Shown here piece by piece: positions 15,445 to 24,071 of a stretch of 64,000 nucleotides of DNA; within the stretch, counting starts at the first letter, position 1, and every line of letters begins with the position of its first letter. The notes beneath the pieces are model-generated. The model was not told where the DNA came from, searched no databases, and saw only the letters and a list, made by a program, of their open reading frames with translations. The stretch lies in contig CAJUKU010000002.1 of assembly GCA_910587425.1 (NCBI GenBank), forward strand, positions 1 to 64,000. Reading direction: 5' to 3'. Position numbers and translations under genes: made by a program. The stretch comes from an uncultured Muribaculaceae bacterium (GTDB lineage Bacteria > Bacteroidota > Bacteroidia > Bacteroidales > Muribaculaceae).

Positions 15445-16289
15445 CAGGGGAATTTGGGGAACTGGTCGAAGTCGGGATCGCGCTTCTCAAGGAAAGCATT
15501 CTTGCCCTCCTGCGCCTCAGCCATGAGATAGAACATGAGGGTGGCATCGCCGGCAAACTCCATAAGTCCGCGCTGTCCGTCGAGCTCGGCATTGAGTCCG
15601 CGCTTTATCATGCGCACCGCCATAGGGCTACGGCTGAGTATGGTCTCGCACCACTCGACGGTCTCATCCTCCAACCGCTCCAGGGGCACAACCTTGTTGA
15701 CCATGCCCATGCGCTCAGCCTCCTCGGCGGTGTACTGGCGGCAAAGGAACCAGATCTCGCGCGCCTTCTTCTGACCGACGCAACGGGCGAGATATGATGA
15801 GCCGAATCCGGCATCGAAACTGCCGACCTTGGGTCCTGTCTGCCCAAACCGGGCGTTGGATGAAGCGATAGTGAGGTCGCATACCACCTGCAGAACGTTA
15901 CCTCCTCCGATGGCATAACCGTTGACCATTGCGATCACAGGCTTCGGGAGCGAGCGGATAGCCTTATGAAGATCGAGCACATTGAGGCGGGGCGTACCGT
16001 CGGCATCTACATATCCGCCGATACCCTTGACATTCTGATCACCTCCGGAGCAGAACGCCTTGTCGCCGGCACCGGTGAGGATCACCACACCGATATCGGA
16101 TGCATCGCGGCAGTAGTTGACAGCATCAAGCATCTCGCGGTTGGTCTGCGGACGGAAAGCGTTGTAGACGCGCGGACGGTTGATGGTGATCTTGGCTATG
16201 CGTCCGTGGCGCTGAAAGAGTATATCCTCATACTCCTTTATGGTTGTCCATTCTCTCATATCTTTATCGTATAATGTTTTTTGTTTCAT
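15444..16289 (-). CDS. menB: 1,4-dihydroxy-2-naphthoyl-CoA synthase
   Basis: The 281-aa crotonase-fold enzyme closes the naphthoquinone ring from OSB-CoA. Signature parts are AGDKAFCSGGDQ, NGYAIGGGNVL (oxyanion hole) and GQTGPKVGSFDAGFGSSYLAR. A Gly in QTGP, rather than Asp, is typical of the bicarbonate-dependent MenB class (family knowledge). The start overlaps the menD stop as ATGA. An internal ATG at 16259 would drop ten residues and is possible. Confidence 0.97.
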   Translation of the reverse strand: MKQKTLYDKDMREWTTIKEYEDILFQRHGRIAKITINRPRVYNAFRPQTNREMLDAVNYCRDASDIGVVILTGAGDKAFCSGGDQNVKGIGGYVDADGTPRLNVLDLHKAIRSLPKPVIAMVNGYAIGGGNVLQVVCDLTIASSNARFGQTGPKVGSFDAGFGSSYLARCVGQKKAREIWFLCRQYTAEEAERMGMVNKVVPLERLEDETVEWCETILSRSPMAVRMIKRGLNAELDGQRGLMEFAGDATLMFYLMAEAQEGKNAFLEKRDPDFDQFPKFP

Positions 16290-18004
16290 TTTTCTTTAAT
16301 GCCGGCAAGTGCGACATGGCGTGTGAAGAAGCCACGCAGCACTTCGGCGCTAAGCTCGCCGGGGGTATCGACGGCAAGAACCGCCGCACGCCCACGCGAC
16401 AGATCCATGAACTGCGGGAATACGGCGCGGAGCCGGCGCTCATCAGCCGCCTCGAAATAATCGAGCCCGTAGCCCTCGGCGAGCTGCCGGAGCGGGACAT
16501 TCAGCGACCCGACGGCGAAACACTCCTCACGCTCGGGGAGTGTCGCAGTGGTGGTGACAAACCGGAATATCGCGCCACCGCCATTGCGCACCACTATCAT
16601 GCGGAACTGCGGTATAAGCGGAGCCTGCAAAAGCGCGCCGACATCGTACTGTGCGCTCATGTCGCCGGTGATAAGCAGCGTCGGGCGTGGAGCATACGCC
16701 ATGGCGGCGCCGATAGCGGTGGATGTGCATCCGTCGATTCCGCTGACACCGCGGTTGCAGTCGCAGCGATGATGACGGAATGGCGCGAGAATCTGCGCAT
16801 AGCGTACGGATGTGCCGTTGGAGAGCTGTAGATTGACGTTGCCCGGAAGCATTGACAGGATCGTCGAGAACGCCTTGAGATCGCTCCATGGCGCACGGGC
16901 TACATAGGCGGCGCGCGTCGATGCGGCACGGTCGGCGAGGATCTGCCATGACGCGGCATAGCTGCATGGCTGCCGGTGCGGCTGCATGGCGGAAGCGAGC
17001 TGTGTGAAGAACACCTCGGGCTGCATCTCGACGCGCAGCGTGAGGTGACGGAAGCAGTCGACAGTGGTATGCGAGATGCCGACATGCCAGTGCTCCCCCC
17101 CATCAAGCCCGCGCAGATACTGCTTTATGTGGCGCGACACGAGTGCGCCTCCAAGGGTTATAACGACGTCGGGGGCAAGCGTGCGGCGCTCCTCATCGGT
17201 CATGGCGCTGAGCACGCTGTCGACCGACGTGATGAAACTGCTGCCATGCAGATTAGCCACCGTCTCAGTGAGAATCACGAAGTTGGGCAGCTGGGCGAGC
17301 TTGCTGAGCGCGGAATTGAGCCTGCGGTCGGGCGGATTGAACCCGGCAACTATCATGACCCGGCGCGGCGACGCGATGGTCTCGCCAAGCTGACGCGCAC
17401 GGCTGACAGGAAGGTCGGCACGCGGAGTGATCATCTCTATGACACGGGGCGACGGCTGCGGGCAATCGGCTACGGCGCCTACAGGCTCGTCGATCTGCAC
17501 ATTTATATGAACAGGCGCCGGGCGTCCGGATGTTGCCGTGAGGAGAGCGTCGTTGACCATCCGGTCGGCATACTCCCTCATCGATGGAGTATCGACAGCG
17601 GGTATGTCGCAGGACTTCTTGACGAACGGATCGAGGGCACCGTGCTGGCGGAGCGTCTGCGAATCGTCCTGGTCGATCCACTCCATAGGTCGGTCGGCTG
17701 AGATGACGATAAGCGGTATGCGCCGGTAGAAAGCCTCGGCAACCGCGGGTGCATAGTTGAGCAACGCAGTACCGGATGTGCACACTATAGCCACCGGTGC
17801 GGAAGATATGGAGGAGTAACCGAGCGCCATGAATGCCGCCGACCGCTCGTCGACAACCACAGTGACATCTATCTTCTCATGACGCCATGCCGCGACAGCC
17901 AGAGGCGCGTTGCGCGATCCGGGTGACAGGAAGAGCTTCGTGACGCCATGGGCACTGAGCAGCTGCATCATGTTGCGGCATACGGTCTTTACGGTATTCT
18001 CCAT
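16286..18004 (-). CDS. menD: SEPHCHC synthase (2-succinyl-5-enolpyruvyl-6-hydroxy-3-cyclohexene-1-carboxylate synthase)
   Basis: This thiamine-diphosphate enzyme of about 572 aa joins isochorismate and 2-oxoglutarate. The N-terminal domain shows FLSPGSRNAPLAVAA, the ThDP-activating Glu in VVVDERSAAFMALGY, and CTSGTALLNYAPAVAEA. The C-terminal domain carries GVSGIDGCTSTAIGAA and a GDMSAQYD-type cofactor site. The ATG at 18004 is preferred over the GTG three codons upstream. It heads menD-menB-menC-menE, where every junction overlaps. Isochorismate must come from menF at 45130-46101. Confidence 0.97.
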   Translation of the reverse strand: MENTVKTVCRNMMQLLSAHGVTKLFLSPGSRNAPLAVAAWRHEKIDVTVVVDERSAAFMALGYSSISSAPVAIVCTSGTALLNYAPAVAEAFYRRIPLIVISADRPMEWIDQDDSQTLRQHGALDPFVKKSCDIPAVDTPSMREYADRMVNDALLTATSGRPAPVHINVQIDEPVGAVADCPQPSPRVIEMITPRADLPVSRARQLGETIASPRRVMIVAGFNPPDRRLNSALSKLAQLPNFVILTETVANLHGSSFITSVDSVLSAMTDEERRTLAPDVVITLGGALVSRHIKQYLRGLDGGEHWHVGISHTTVDCFRHLTLRVEMQPEVFFTQLASAMQPHRQPCSYAASWQILADRAASTRAAYVARAPWSDLKAFSTILSMLPGNVNLQLSNGTSVRYAQILAPFRHHRCDCNRGVSGIDGCTSTAIGAAMAYAPRPTLLITGDMSAQYDVGALLQAPLIPQFRMIVVRNGGGAIFRFVTTTATLPEREECFAVGSLNVPLRQLAEGYGLDYFEAADERRLRAVFPQFMDLSRGRAAVLAVDTPGELSAEVLRGFFTRHVALAGIKEK

Positions 18005-18041
18005 AATAATCACGTCTATGAATAATCATGTCTATGCACTG

Positions 18042-18049
18042 CAAAGTTA
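18042..18049 (-). promoter_or_regulatory. -7 box of the menDBCE operon
   Basis: Minus-strand TAACTTTG lies 37 nt before the menD ATG. A TTG lies 17 nt upstream of it, shorter than the usual 19-21, so the -33 element is uncertain. Confidence 0.5.
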
Positions 18050-18120
18050 CGCAAAATCGACAAATCCAAGCACTGCATGAGGGAGCTTAACATCGCGCGG
18101 CAGCGTGGAGCTGGCGGAAA

Positions 18121-18145
18121 TGTTGATAACTTTGTTGATAACTTT
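18121..18145. promoter_or_regulatory. Tandem DnaA-box-like direct repeat
   Basis: GTTGATAACTTT occurs twice in direct succession (18122-18133 and 18134-18145). Read on the minus strand each contains TTATCAACA, one mismatch from the DnaA box TTATCCACA. Whether DnaA or another regulator binds here is inference. Confidence 0.35.
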
Positions 18146-18387
18146 ATTTGGAGATAGTGTGGAATGTGGGTAATTTTGCAGCGCGACACACAACAAGAGG
18201 TATCAGCATCCAAATAAACCGAAAACAACACACGGAAAAGAAATTGGAGAAACCCGCACCACTGACACAGTTGACAAAGTTTTCCAAAACGAAGTAAACA
18301 ATCTCTGATTATCACGCGTTTGCAAAATATACAGACTTGAAAAGTTTTCCAAAATGAAAATTTAACAGAAGATTTTGCAGACAAAAG

Positions 18388-18418
18388 TTGCCGGAAACAG
18401 GATATTGCATTACCTTTG
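18388..18418 (+). promoter_or_regulatory. Promoter of nrdDG
   Basis: TTG (18388-18390), exactly 20 nt, then TACCTTTG (18411-18418) give a consensus promoter. The 5' leader would be about 50 nt. Confidence 0.75.
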
Positions 18419-18474
18419 CCGACGCAATCAAAAACCGAAAAACTACAACAGAAACATAATCCCCCGAACGAACT

Positions 18475-20682
18475 ATGATACAGATAGTGGTGAAGCGCGA
18501 CGGTCGCGTCGTAGGCTACAACGAAGAGAAGATCAAGGCTGCAATCCGCAAAGCCATGCTCCAGACAGAGATGGGCGAGGACGAGACCCTCATCCAGAAA
18601 ATCGTGGATCGCATAGGCGTGACCGGCAGCGAGCGCATGACCGTGGAGGAGATTCAGGACCGCGTGGAGGTGGAGCTCATGAAGAGCCCGCGCAAGGAGG
18701 TGGCGAAACGATACATAGCCTACCGCGACCAGCGCAGCATAGCGCGCCGCGCCAAGACCCGCGACATGTTTCTGGAAATCATCGAGGCGAAGAACAACGA
18801 CATCACCCGCGAGAACGCCAACATGAACACCGACTCTCCGGCGGGAATGATGATGAAGTTCGCGAGCGAGACCACAAAACCGTTCGTTGACGACTATCTA
18901 CTCTCGCAGGAGGCACGCGACGCGGTGCGCAACGGCTATCTGCACATACATGACAAGGATTATTACCCGACGAAGAGCCTGACCTGCGTGCAGCATCCTC
19001 TCGACCGGATACTCAAGTACGGCTTTACCGCCGGACATGGCGAGTCGCGCCCGGCAAAGCGCATTGAGACGGCAAGCATAATCTGCTGCATATCGCTCGA
19101 GACAGCACAGAACGAGATGCATGGCGGACAGGCTATCCCGGCATTCGACTTCTATCTGGCGCCGTTCGTGCGCTCATCGTTCATCGAGGAGGTCAAGAAT
19201 CTCGAGGCGCTGACAGGCACCGACCTGAGCCACCTCTATGACATAGAGCTTGACGACTATCTGCGCCGCCCACTGGAGGGTCTCGAGGGGGAAAAGAGAT
19301 ACCTGCAGCACGCGATGAACAAGACTGTTGACCGTGTGCATCAGGCAATGGAGGCGTTCATACACAACATGAACACCATACACTCGCGCGGAGGCAACCA
19401 GGTGGTGTTCAGCTCCATCAACTATGGCACCGACACATCAGCCGAGGGACGATGCGTGATCCGCGAGCTACTGCAGAGCACATACGAGGGTGTGGGCAAC
19501 GGCGCGACGGCAATATTCCCGATCCAGATATGGAAGAAGAAGCGCGGCGTGAGCTATCTGCCGGAGGACCGCAACTACGACCTGTACAAGCTCGCCTGCA
19601 AGGTGACGGCTCGCCGTTTCTTCCCCAACTTCGTGAATCTCGACGCGACATTCAACCACCACGAGAAGTGGCGCGCCGACGATCCGGAGCGCTACAAGTA
19701 TGAGGTGGCGACGATGGGATGCCGCACACGAGTGTTTGAGAACCGTTACGGCGAGAAGACATCGATCGGGCGTGGCAACCTCAGTTTCTCGACAATAAAC
19801 ATCGTGCGTCTCGCCATTGAGTGCATGGTGATCAAGGATAAGGAGGAGCGCATCAGCTCATTCATGCAGAAGCTCGACAATGTGCTCGACATCACCGCGC
19901 GTCAGCTCTGCGACCGCTTCGACTTCCAGAAGACAGCTCTGGCTAAGCAGTTCCCGCTGCTCATGTCGCGCCTCTGGAACGGCAGTGACAATATCAAGCC
20001 TGAGCAGACCATCGAGAGCGTGATCAATCAGGGTACGCTCGGAATCGGATTCATCGGTCTCGCGGAGTGCCTGGTGGCTCTCATCGGCAAGCATCATGGC
20101 GAGAGCGAGGAGGCACAGGCGCTCGGTCTGCGCATAGTGAGCCACATGCGTAGCCGCGTGAACGAATTTTCGGAACGCTATGGTCACAACTTCTCCGTGC
20201 TCGCCACCCCCGCCGAGGGACTTTCGGGCAAGTTCACACAGAAAGACCGCAAGAGCTTCGGAGTGATAGAGGGTGTGACAGACAAGATCTACTACACGAA
20301 CTCCAACCATGTGCCGGTATATTACCACTGCTCGCCGCGCCATAAGGCGAAAATCGAGGCTCCGTATCATGAACTTACCGGCGGCGGACATATCTTCTAT
20401 GTGGAGATCGACGGCGACGCCACACACAATCCGCAGGCTATTGCCGATATCGTGGATCTTATGGACCGCAACAACATAGGTTACTGCTCGGTGAACCACA
20501 ACCGCAACCGCTGCATGGCGTGCGGCCATGAGGACGCCGAGGACAACCTCGAGAGCTGTCCGGAGTGCGGCAGCCACGCGATAGACCGCCTGCAGCGCAT
20601 CACAGGCTACCTCGTCGGCACCACCGACCGGTGGAACAATGCGAAACTGGCGGAGCTCAACGACCGCGTTGTACACAAATAA
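18475..20682 (+). CDS. nrdD: Anaerobic ribonucleoside-triphosphate reductase
   Basis: This 735-aa class III reductase makes dNTPs without oxygen. Residues 1-95 form an ATP-cone (VVKRDGRVVGYNEEKI), the allosteric activity site. The glycyl-radical barrel follows, including LTCVQHPLDRIL and NYGTDTS. Near the C-terminus the zinc cysteines are Cys680, Cys683, Cys695 and Cys698, and the radical glycine is Gly711 in RITGYLVGT. It needs NrdG, encoded 6 nt downstream, for activation. This fits strict or near-strict anaerobic growth. Confidence 0.98.
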   Translation: MIQIVVKRDGRVVGYNEEKIKAAIRKAMLQTEMGEDETLIQKIVDRIGVTGSERMTVEEIQDRVEVELMKSPRKEVAKRYIAYRDQRSIARRAKTRDMFLEIIEAKNNDITRENANMNTDSPAGMMMKFASETTKPFVDDYLLSQEARDAVRNGYLHIHDKDYYPTKSLTCVQHPLDRILKYGFTAGHGESRPAKRIETASIICCISLETAQNEMHGGQAIPAFDFYLAPFVRSSFIEEVKNLEALTGTDLSHLYDIELDDYLRRPLEGLEGEKRYLQHAMNKTVDRVHQAMEAFIHNMNTIHSRGGNQVVFSSINYGTDTSAEGRCVIRELLQSTYEGVGNGATAIFPIQIWKKKRGVSYLPEDRNYDLYKLACKVTARRFFPNFVNLDATFNHHEKWRADDPERYKYEVATMGCRTRVFENRYGEKTSIGRGNLSFSTINIVRLAIECMVIKDKEERISSFMQKLDNVLDITARQLCDRFDFQKTALAKQFPLLMSRLWNGSDNIKPEQTIESVINQGTLGIGFIGLAECLVALIGKHHGESEEAQALGLRIVSHMRSRVNEFSERYGHNFSVLATPAEGLSGKFTQKDRKSFGVIEGVTDKIYYTNSNHVPVYYHCSPRHKAKIEAPYHELTGGGHIFYVEIDGDATHNPQAIADIVDLMDRNNIGYCSVNHNRNRCMACGHEDAEDNLESCPECGSHAIDRLQRITGYLVGTTDRWNNAKLAELNDRVVHK

Positions 20683-20688
20683 ACCGCA

Positions 20689-21183
20689 ATGTCGAAAACT
20701 CTGCGTGTCATAGATATCATCGACGGGACGACCGTGGATGGCCCGGGATTCCGCACCTCCGTCTATCTGGCGGGGTGCAACCACGGATGCCCGGGCTGCC
20801 ACAATCCACAGTCGTGGGATCACGCTGCCGGACGCGACATGAGCGTGGACGAGGTTGTGGAGATTATCGACGAAGCAGATTTTCCCGTGACACTCAGCGG
20901 AGGGGATCCGATATATCAGCCGGAGGCGGTGACAGAGCTTTGCCGACGGCTGAAACAGTCGGGCAGGAACATCTGGCTGTACACCGGCTTCTGCATAGAG
21001 ACACTTTACGGCAGGGAGGAGCTTTCGGAACTGCTCGGGCTGGTGGATGTGGTGGTCGACGGTCCATACATTGCCGACCAGCGCGACACGTCGCTGCTTT
21101 TCAGAGGCTCGGCAAATCAGCGGCTGATAGACATGCGGCGCTCCACGCCTTCGGAGATCGCGCTTTGGGAGCCGGAATGGTGA
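20689..21183 (+). CDS. nrdG: Anaerobic ribonucleotide reductase activating protein
   Basis: The 164-aa radical-SAM activase installs the glycyl radical on NrdD. The 4Fe-4S cluster ligands are Cys30, Cys34 and Cys37 in CNHGCPGCHN, after VDGPGFRTSVYLAGC. The SAM-binding glycines appear in VTLSGGDPIYQ. It is co-transcribed with nrdD (6-nt gap). Confidence 0.97.
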   Translation: MSKTLRVIDIIDGTTVDGPGFRTSVYLAGCNHGCPGCHNPQSWDHAAGRDMSVDEVVEIIDEADFPVTLSGGDPIYQPEAVTELCRRLKQSGRNIWLYTGFCIETLYGREELSELLGLVDVVVDGPYIADQRDTSLLFRGSANQRLIDMRRSTPSEIALWEPEW

Positions 21184-21254
21184 ACAGATCGTCATCATTC
21201 GGCACATTAACAATATTTAGTCGGTTCGGGAGAATGGGTTAGAGCGGCAGTGCG

Positions 21255-21262
21255 TAAATTTG
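21255..21262 (+). promoter_or_regulatory. -7 box directly before the TPR gene
   Basis: TAAATTTG ends 4 nt before the ATG at 21267, so transcription would begin at or next to the start codon. No matching TTG about 20 nt upstream is clear. Confidence 0.4.
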
Positions 21263-21266
21263 CCGA

Positions 21267-22136
21267 ATGAAAAAGTTTTTGCTCTCCCTTGCGATCATAT
21301 TCTCCTGCGCATCCGCAGTCTCCGCGCAGAACGGCACAACAACCGGAAGCAACACTGACGCATACGGTGTTGACCTGAGCTCACGCTACATGCAGCTTGT
21401 GGGCGAGGCTGACCAGGCTTCCGCCGCCGCACAGTGGATGCGTGCCGACAGCCTCCTCGTCGCCGCCATGCGCGCAGAGCCGGCAAACCCGCTCAACATC
21501 ATGCTGATGTCGAACTTAGGGATGATACGGTTCTATCAGGGGAATGATTCGCTGGCACTGCTGACCCTTGACGCAGCCAACCGCATGGAACCGCGTGCGA
21601 CAATCGTGCTGACAAACCGCGCGAAAGTTAAGGTAGCCACCGGCGATACCGACGGAGCGATAGCCGACTGGAACTCCGTGCTGGAGATTGACTCAACCAA
21701 TGTTGCGACACGCTATCTGCGCTCTATAGCGCTGCTGCGGCGCGGAGATGCCGACGGCGCGGAGAAGGATGCCTACTGGCTGCGCGACAACGCCCCGAAA
21801 GACCCACGCACAGACCTCGCCATGGGCACACTGCTAAGCTCAACAGCGCGCTATCAGGAAGCAATACCTTATCTCAACCATTCAATAGAGACAGAGCCGG
21901 CGGCAGAACTTTATGCCGCACGCGCACTGTGCAATCTCATGACTGGAAATCTGAACGAAGCATCATCCGACATATCGGAGGGGATGCGTCTCGACCCCGC
22001 CGATGGCGAGCTATACCTGTACCGGGCATTACTCAACAGAATGCGCTACCGCCCGGATGACGCCCGCGCCGATGCGCGTCGAGCCGTGGAGCTTGGAGTG
22101 GCTGCATCACGCGCGCAGGCTCTGCTCGACAATTGA
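21267..22136 (+). CDS. Exported tetratricopeptide-repeat protein
   Basis: The 289-aa protein begins with a Sec signal peptide (MKKFLLSLAIIFSCASAVSAQ) without a lipobox at the cleavage point, so it is probably periplasmic. From about residue 40 on it is a run of helix pairs with TPR signatures (NLGMIRFYQGNDSLALLTLDAA, then AIADWNSVLEIDSTN, then EAIPYLNHSIETEP, then ASSDISEGMRLDP). The partner protein is unknown. It follows nrdG by 83 nt but has its own -7 box. The Shine-Dalgarno site is absent. Confidence 0.85.
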   Translation: MKKFLLSLAIIFSCASAVSAQNGTTTGSNTDAYGVDLSSRYMQLVGEADQASAAAQWMRADSLLVAAMRAEPANPLNIMLMSNLGMIRFYQGNDSLALLTLDAANRMEPRATIVLTNRAKVKVATGDTDGAIADWNSVLEIDSTNVATRYLRSIALLRRGDADGAEKDAYWLRDNAPKDPRTDLAMGTLLSSTARYQEAIPYLNHSIETEPAAELYAARALCNLMTGNLNEASSDISEGMRLDPADGELYLYRALLNRMRYRPDDARADARRAVELGVAASRAQALLDN

Positions 22137-22179
22137 GCGGATGTGCCAAAACGGCTCATCCTCCCGTCCGGATACAAAA

Positions 22180-22210
22180 GCGGTGTGCCAAACAGATTTT
22201 GACACACCGC
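22180..22210 (-). terminator. Terminator of the sigma factor gene
   Basis: GCGGTGTG (22180-22187) pairs with CACACCGC (22203-22210). On the minus strand CTTTTGT follows, fitting termination of the sigma factor gene 38 nt after its stop. Confidence 0.6.
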
Positions 22211-22247
22211 CAGGATATGTTTCATTAAAAAACTTCTGCGGTAGGGA

Positions 22248-22838
22248 TCAGACGCAGAGCGAGATATTGTAGCGTCCAGCTATGCGGCGCATATTCATGA
22301 GCGCATAGCGCATACGCCCGAGGGCTGTGTTGATACTTACATTGGTAGCGTCGGCAATCTCCTTGAACGACATGCCCTGGTAATACCGCATTTCAAGCAC
22401 CTCGCGCTGGCTCTCGGGAAGCGCCTTTATAAGCCGGCGCACATCCATGAGAATCTGCGACGACACGATACGGTCTTCCACCGTGCCCTCGCAAAGTTCA
22501 CGACGGTTGAGGATATCAACATCAGGGTTATCGGCAGAAACTGTATTCTCCGACTTCTCCTGACGGTAATGGTCAATTATCAGATTGTGCGCGATGCGTG
22601 CCAGCCACGAGCTGAACCGTCCCGTCTCGGCATAACGCCCCTGACGGATAGTCATGATAGCCTTCACAAAAGTATCCTGGAAAATATCGTCGGCAATGTC
22701 GGAATCCTTGACTATTGAATATATGTAGGAGAAAATGCGCGACTGATGACGCTTGAGCAGAGTGTCAAACGCCTCGTTACATCCGGCTGCATATTCAGCT
22801 ACCAGACAATCGTCGGGCAGCGAGTTGAGATATTGCAT
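22248..22838 (-). CDS. RNA polymerase sigma factor, ECF-type
   Basis: The 196-aa protein has sigma region 2 (AFDTLLKRHQSRIFSYIYSIVKD then DIADDIFQDTFVKA, with the RFSSWLARIAHNLIIDHYR segment) and region 4 (LIKALPESQREVLEMRYYQGMSFKEIADATNVS). It directs polymerase to a subset of promoters. No anti-sigma gene is next to it, unlike SusC/SusD-linked ECF systems, so its control must lie elsewhere or be transcriptional. It has its own consensus promoter and a leader of about 135 nt. Confidence 0.93.
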   Translation of the reverse strand: MQYLNSLPDDCLVAEYAAGCNEAFDTLLKRHQSRIFSYIYSIVKDSDIADDIFQDTFVKAIMTIRQGRYAETGRFSSWLARIAHNLIIDHYRQEKSENTVSADNPDVDILNRRELCEGTVEDRIVSSQILMDVRRLIKALPESQREVLEMRYYQGMSFKEIADATNVSINTALGRMRYALMNMRRIAGRYNISLCV

Positions 22839-22982
22839 TACTAATCTAAAATTAATTGTTTAGAGTAGCAGTGTTATCAATAGGCAGTGATTTTTGTGTT
22901 AATGATGGATTCCTGTATATTTGCTTTACTGATTGCCCGCTATCGCATGGGGGCGCCTACGGCATGTGTATGCCTGATGCCG

Positions 22983-23013
22983 CAAAATTACACAACAGGA
23001 TCGAGACATGCAA
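22983..23013 (-). promoter_or_regulatory. Promoter of the sigma factor gene
   Basis: On the minus strand TTG (23013-23011), exactly 20 nt, then TAATTTTG (22990-22983). Confidence 0.7.
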
Positions 23014-23072
23014 GCGTCTGAGCAATTTTCCATAAACATTTTTTGTGAATACTGCGTATTTTTTTATTCCTA

Positions 23073-23103
23073 TTGTCCGTTATGTGATAATTTGCTAACT
23101 TTG
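23073..23103 (+). promoter_or_regulatory. Promoter of the cdsA transcript
   Basis: TTG (23073-23075), exactly 20 nt, then TAACTTTG (23096-23103). The leader to the cdsA ATG is about 73 nt. Confidence 0.75.
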
Positions 23104-23181
23104 CCCACTTAAGTGGAACATTACGGTTGAGGCGGAAATGACACAGATTACGCACTCCCGGAACGACAGCAATATGACAGA

Positions 23182-24024
23182 ATGAACAATCTCGTTTTGC
23201 GCGCCACCTCGGGCGCTGTATATGTAGGACTTATAGTGCTGAGCATCCTCTTCGGCGGAAATTGGGGATTCGCGGCGCTCTGCATGTTATTCGGCGCCCT
23301 CGCCACGATAGAGCTTAACACGCTATGCGCCGGAGGCAAGCAATCGGCAGCGACACTTCTGACCGATGTCGCCGGATCGCTCATCATAATCTCCGCTCCT
23401 GCATTACTGCTATTCTACGGCACATCGCAGCCGGTTCTCTCGACCGCGGCATTCTTATGTGCGCTCGTGGCATACCTGCTCGTGCGGCTTACGATGCAGC
23501 TGTATATAACCGGCACCAACGCCCTGCAATCGATGCAGGCATCTCTTGCCGGACAGCTGTACATCTCACTACCTCTCGCGCTTGCGTCGCTTACCTACCT
23601 CATATCAGGACATGCCATAATAATGCTGATGTTCATAATGATATGGCTCAATGACACGGGGGCATACCTCGTTGGCTCACGCATAGGCAAACGACGCCTG
23701 TTCGAACGCATTTCACCGAAGAAATCGTGGGAAGGCTTTTTCGGCGGCATCGCCTTCTGCATAGCCGCCGCGGTAGTCGCCAAACTGTGCTTCGCCAACC
23801 AGGCGCCCGGCATGTCGATTGGTGCCATGTGCATCTATGGCGTGCTTGTCTCGATATTCGCTACCTGGGGCGACCTTGTCGAGTCGCTGATCAAGCGCAC
23901 CCTCGGCGTGAAAGACAGCGGACGCATGATGCCGGGACACGGCGGACTGCTCGACCGCATAGACTCGCTCCTCTTCGTTGCACCGATGACATTTCTCTAC
24001 ATCGCGCTGCATTTCATACTATAA
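23182..24024 (+). CDS. cdsA: Phosphatidate cytidylyltransferase
   Basis: The 280-aa inner-membrane enzyme makes CDP-diacylglycerol from phosphatidate and CTP, the branch point of phospholipid synthesis. Multiple membrane segments are visible from residue 10 onward. The family signature lies near the C-terminus: GDLVESLIKRTLGVKDSG followed by MMPGHGGLLDRIDS, with its conserved Asp and Lys residues. purM follows 47 nt later. Confidence 0.96.
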   Translation: MNNLVLRATSGAVYVGLIVLSILFGGNWGFAALCMLFGALATIELNTLCAGGKQSAATLLTDVAGSLIIISAPALLLFYGTSQPVLSTAAFLCALVAYLLVRLTMQLYITGTNALQSMQASLAGQLYISLPLALASLTYLISGHAIIMLMFIMIWLNDTGAYLVGSRIGKRRLFERISPKKSWEGFFGGIAFCIAAAVVAKLCFANQAPGMSIGAMCIYGVLVSIFATWGDLVESLIKRTLGVKDSGRMMPGHGGLLDRIDSLLFVAPMTFLYIALHFIL

Positions 24025-24071
24025 TCCCGAAATATTCTCATTCTAACATACCCTCAGACCCACAGATACCG

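Larger units (their letters stand above)
18014..18474. other. Long divergent intergenic region between menD and nrdD
   Basis: The 461-nt AT-rich gap holds the menD -7 box, a perfect 12-bp tandem repeat at 18122-18145, two copies of AAGTTTTCCAAAA(C/T)G near 18275 and 18342, and the nrdD promoter. No gene is supported; the minus-strand frame at 18016-18384 crosses all of these signals and has no recognisable domain. Confidence 0.6.
22839..23181. other. Divergent intergenic region with two promoters
   Basis: The 343-nt gap holds the two consensus promoters described separately, pointing away from each other about 60 nt apart. I see no gene in it. Confidence 0.6.

Noticed and set aside
18014..18474. 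Chromosomal replication origin
   Set aside because: Only two DnaA-like boxes with one mismatch each are visible, and no strand-wide skew can be judged from this window. Kept as a finding about regulation instead.
19858..21213. Long minus-strand open frame (451 codons) opposite nrdD and nrdG
   Set aside because: It lies antisense to two genes with complete family motifs. Such long antisense frames are common in GC-rich DNA. The same applies to minus-strand frames opposite tamL and tamB and plus-strand frames opposite menD and the GH2 gene.
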